DNA of 64,000 nucleotides. Origin: Putridiphycobacter sp045107045 (GTDB taxonomy: Bacteria > Bacteroidota > Bacteroidia > Flavobacteriales_D > Crocinitomicaceae). Location: contig JBGCFR010000038.1 of the NCBI GenBank assembly GCA_045107045.1, positions 8,566 through 72,565 of the forward strand, read 5' to 3'. A model generated the notes under the pieces. It made no database searches. It was not told the DNA's origin and saw only the letters and a program-made list of their open reading frames with translations. Shown here one piece after another: positions 62,113 through 64,000 of the stretch. Made by a program: the position numbers and the translations under genes. How positions within the stretch are numbered: position 1 is the first letter of the stretch; every line of letters starts with the position of its first letter.

Positions 62113-63501
62113 ATGAGCAACACAACTACAATTAGCAGTAGTAAGGAACTCTTTGGGCATCCAAGAGGACTGTACGTTTTATTTTTTACCGAAATGTGGG
62201 AACGGTTTTCTTACTACGGAATGAGAGCCATCCTAACATTGTATTTAGTTACAGAAACAACAGACATTAATCCAGGCCTTGGATGGACCGATGGTGATGC
62301 CTTGGCCTTATACGGCTGGTACACTATGATGGTTTACGTAATGTCCATACCTGGAGGTATAATAGCTGATAAATTTTTAGGTCAACGAAAATCAGTTTTA
62401 ATTGGAGGGGTTATTTTGATTGCAGGGCATAGCATTCTTGCCGTGGAAGAAATGTGGGCCTTTTATACTGGATTGGTTTTAATAGTATCTGGTGTTGGTA
62501 TGTTAAAACCAAATATTTCAACTATGGTTGGAGGTCTTTATAAAAAAGGAGACTTAAGACGTGACAAAGGATTTACTATTTTTTATATTGGAATTAATAT
62601 TGGTGCTTTTCTAGCAAGTTTAATTGTTGGATATGTAGGTGAATATCATGGATGGCATTACGGATTTGGACTCGCTGGTATAGGGATGGCATTAGGTGTT
62701 CTTCAATATGCTTTTGGACAAAAACATCTAAAAACTGTTGGGAATTACTTAGGAAAGTCAGAAAATGAAGCCGATAAAGAATTGTTAAAAAAACCGCTTA
62801 CAAGCATTGAAGTTGATCGAATTAAAGTTCTGTTAATATCATTTTTATTAGTCATTGCTTTTTGGGGTGCCTTTGAACAAGCTGGGGGACTGATGAATAT
62901 TTATACAAAAGAAAAGACAAGTAGAATGCTTTTAGGTTGGGAAGTTCCTGCAACTTGGTTCCAATCATTGAATGCATTTTTCATTGTTGCCTTAGGTACA
63001 ACAGTTGCTGGATTTTGGGCTAAACGAAAATTGAAAGGTAAAGTATCGTCATCACTATTTAAAATGATTCTAGGGCTTATTATTATGGGAACCGGATTCT
63101 TCTTTATGACTGCTGCTACAATGCAATATGAATCAACAGGATCGTCTGCAATGATATGGTTGGTGCTAGCTTATTTACTTCACACCTTAGGTGAGCTTTG
63201 TTTATCACCTGTTGCACTATCATATATTACTAAACTTTCACCTGCAAAATACGGTTCTATTATGATGGGAATTTACTTCGCCATGACTGGTTTTGGAAGT
63301 AAATTAGCGGGGTTACTAGGTGAATGGTCGGAAAGTTTAGGTGAATTTAAAATATTTACTGGGATTGCAATATTCAGTATAATCCTTGGACTACTGGTAT
63401 TATTAGTCAGAAAAAAACTTGAAGTTCTAACTCATGGAATTGAAGATGATGAACATGAAATTCATGATGAAGCAGAAGGTTTTGAACTAGCGGACAGTTA
63501 A
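62113..63501 (+). CDS. POT-family proton-coupled peptide transporter
   Basis: A 462-residue MFS protein of the POT/PTR family that imports di- and tripeptides with protons. The hallmark ExxERF motif is EMWERFSYYG (Glu27, Glu30, Arg31). KFLGQRKSVLIGG and the second PTR2 signature region FTIFYIGINIGAFLASLI are present. About 12-14 membrane helices are seen, and the C-terminal tail is acidic and His-rich (HGIEDDEHEIHDEAEGFE). It lies 17 bases before a second transporter of the same type. Envelope peptidase plus transporters suggest peptide-based nutrition. Confidence 0.92.
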   Translation: MSNTTTISSSKELFGHPRGLYVLFFTEMWERFSYYGMRAILTLYLVTETTDINPGLGWTDGDALALYGWYTMMVYVMSIPGGIIADKFLGQRKSVLIGGVILIAGHSILAVEEMWAFYTGLVLIVSGVGMLKPNISTMVGGLYKKGDLRRDKGFTIFYIGINIGAFLASLIVGYVGEYHGWHYGFGLAGIGMALGVLQYAFGQKHLKTVGNYLGKSENEADKELLKKPLTSIEVDRIKVLLISFLLVIAFWGAFEQAGGLMNIYTKEKTSRMLLGWEVPATWFQSLNAFFIVALGTTVAGFWAKRKLKGKVSSSLFKMILGLIIMGTGFFFMTAATMQYESTGSSAMIWLVLAYLLHTLGELCLSPVALSYITKLSPAKYGSIMMGIYFAMTGFGSKLAGLLGEWSESLGEFKIFTGIAIFSIILGLLVLLVRKKLEVLTHGIEDDEHEIHDEAEGFELADS

Positions 63502-63518
63502 AAAAGAAGTAAATTAAA

Positions 63519-64000
63519 ATGAAAAAGGAAAGCACAATATCATTAATAAAATCTTTCAATCCAATGTTCTGGGTGGCTAGTGCCATGGAATTATTTGAAC
63601 GGTGGGCTTGGTATGGTTTGTTCGCAGTATTGGCATTGTATTTAACAGGATCTACTGATGAAGGTGGGCTTGGGTTTACTCATACTGAAAAAGGTCAAAT
63701 AATGGGATACGTTACTGCAATCCTCTATCTCCTCCCTCTTTTTACCGGTGTAATTGCAGATAAAATTGGCTATAAGTTGGCATTGATAATATCATATGTA
63801 ATGCTGATGACAGGCTATTACTTAATGGGAGAAGTATCTAGTTACTCAGCTGTTTTTATGTTATTTCTATATATTGCCATTGGAGCTGCAATGTTTAAAC
63901 CCGTGGCCTCAGCAATTGTTACTAAAACAACTGAAAAAAAGAACTCCACATTAGGTTTTGGAATTTTTTATATGATGGTAAATATTGGTGGATTTGTTGG
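63519..64000 (+). CDS. POT/MFS-type transporter, N-terminal part (cut by window edge)
   Basis: The first 160 residues of another MFS transporter, from the ATG at 63519. ELFERWAWYG replaces the ExxERF(S)YYG motif (Glu-x-x-Glu-Arg kept), followed by a VTAILYLLPLFTGVIADKIGYK loop, AAMFKPVASAIVTKTT and FGIFYMMVNIGGFVG, the last matching the PTR2 signature. It is related to the preceding gene but clearly diverged, so it is not a recent duplicate. The rest lies beyond the window. Confidence 0.88.
   Translation, partial: MKKESTISLIKSFNPMFWVASAMELFERWAWYGLFAVLALYLTGSTDEGGLGFTHTEKGQIMGYVTAILYLLPLFTGVIADKIGYKLALIISYVMLMTGYYLMGEVSSYSAVFMLFLYIAIGAAMFKPVASAIVTKTTEKKNSTLGFGIFYMMVNIGGFV

Noticed and set aside
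1..64000. CRISPR array, tRNA or rRNA genes
   Set aside because: No regularly spaced repeats and no tRNA-like or rRNA-like sequence were seen in the gaps, which are all under 300 bases.

Overview
The window is AT-rich bacterial chromosome that reads as Bacteroidota, most likely order Flavobacteriales. The evidence is the family content: a PorD (DUF4835) protein and a T9SS type A sorting tail (type IX secretion), a BamD-RpoZ-CoaBC-PorD-RecN operon, DUF4920, DUF4834, BshC, a Wzc-type kinase with a tyrosine-rich tail and an alpha-oxoamine synthase of the serine palmitoyltransferase type. Many genes are preceded by TAnnTTTG, the -7 box of the Bacteroidota primary sigma factor. I saw no rRNA, tRNA, CRISPR array, transposase or prophage gene. 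No family or species assignment is possible by eye.

Layout. 1-17 kb is housekeeping sequence. It holds a truncated sensor histidine kinase, two lipoproteins and an alpha-oxoamine synthase; then the operon bamD-rpoZ-coaBC-porD-recN-DUF423, facing tsaB and an OmpA-family protein; then a truncated haemoglobin, monomeric isocitrate dehydrogenase, a DUF72 protein and a secreted LamG/T9SS protein. 17-23 kb is a complete nqrABCDEF operon for the sodium-pumping NADH:quinone oxidoreductase. 23-31.6 kb, all on the minus strand, carries a YjjG-like nucleotidase, a membrane protein, upp, an SDR, a FemAB/GNAT-like protein that seems to start at a non-AUG codon, a YdeI-like protein, an ABC-F ATPase and a Wzc tyrosine autokinase. 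31.8-41.4 kb carries glyA, bshC, a cyclophilin, a PlsC-like acyltransferase, a haemerythrin-like protein, two lipoproteins, a CarB lacking its regulatory domain, and a DUF4834 protein.

41.5-60 kb is a surface-glycan locus. The plus-strand block is YfhO, a family 4-like glycosyltransferase, wecC, wecB, a CatB-type acetyltransferase, an unassigned GT-B-like protein, a PhyH-type dioxygenase and a methyltransferase. Facing it is a tight five-gene minus-strand operon: a NeuB-type synthase, a NeuD-type acetyltransferase, a TIM-barrel protein, a CBS-aminotransferase fusion and a NeuA-type cytidylyltransferase. A flippase and a UDP-GlcNAc 4-epimerase-like SDR follow on the plus strand. WecB and WecC should make UDP-ManNAcA. 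The five-gene operon should make a CMP-activated nonulosonic acid, but it lacks the usual dehydratase and hydrolysing epimerase. This makes it the best candidate here for an undescribed pathway. The window ends with an M1 peptidase and two tandem POT-type transporters, the second cut by the window edge.
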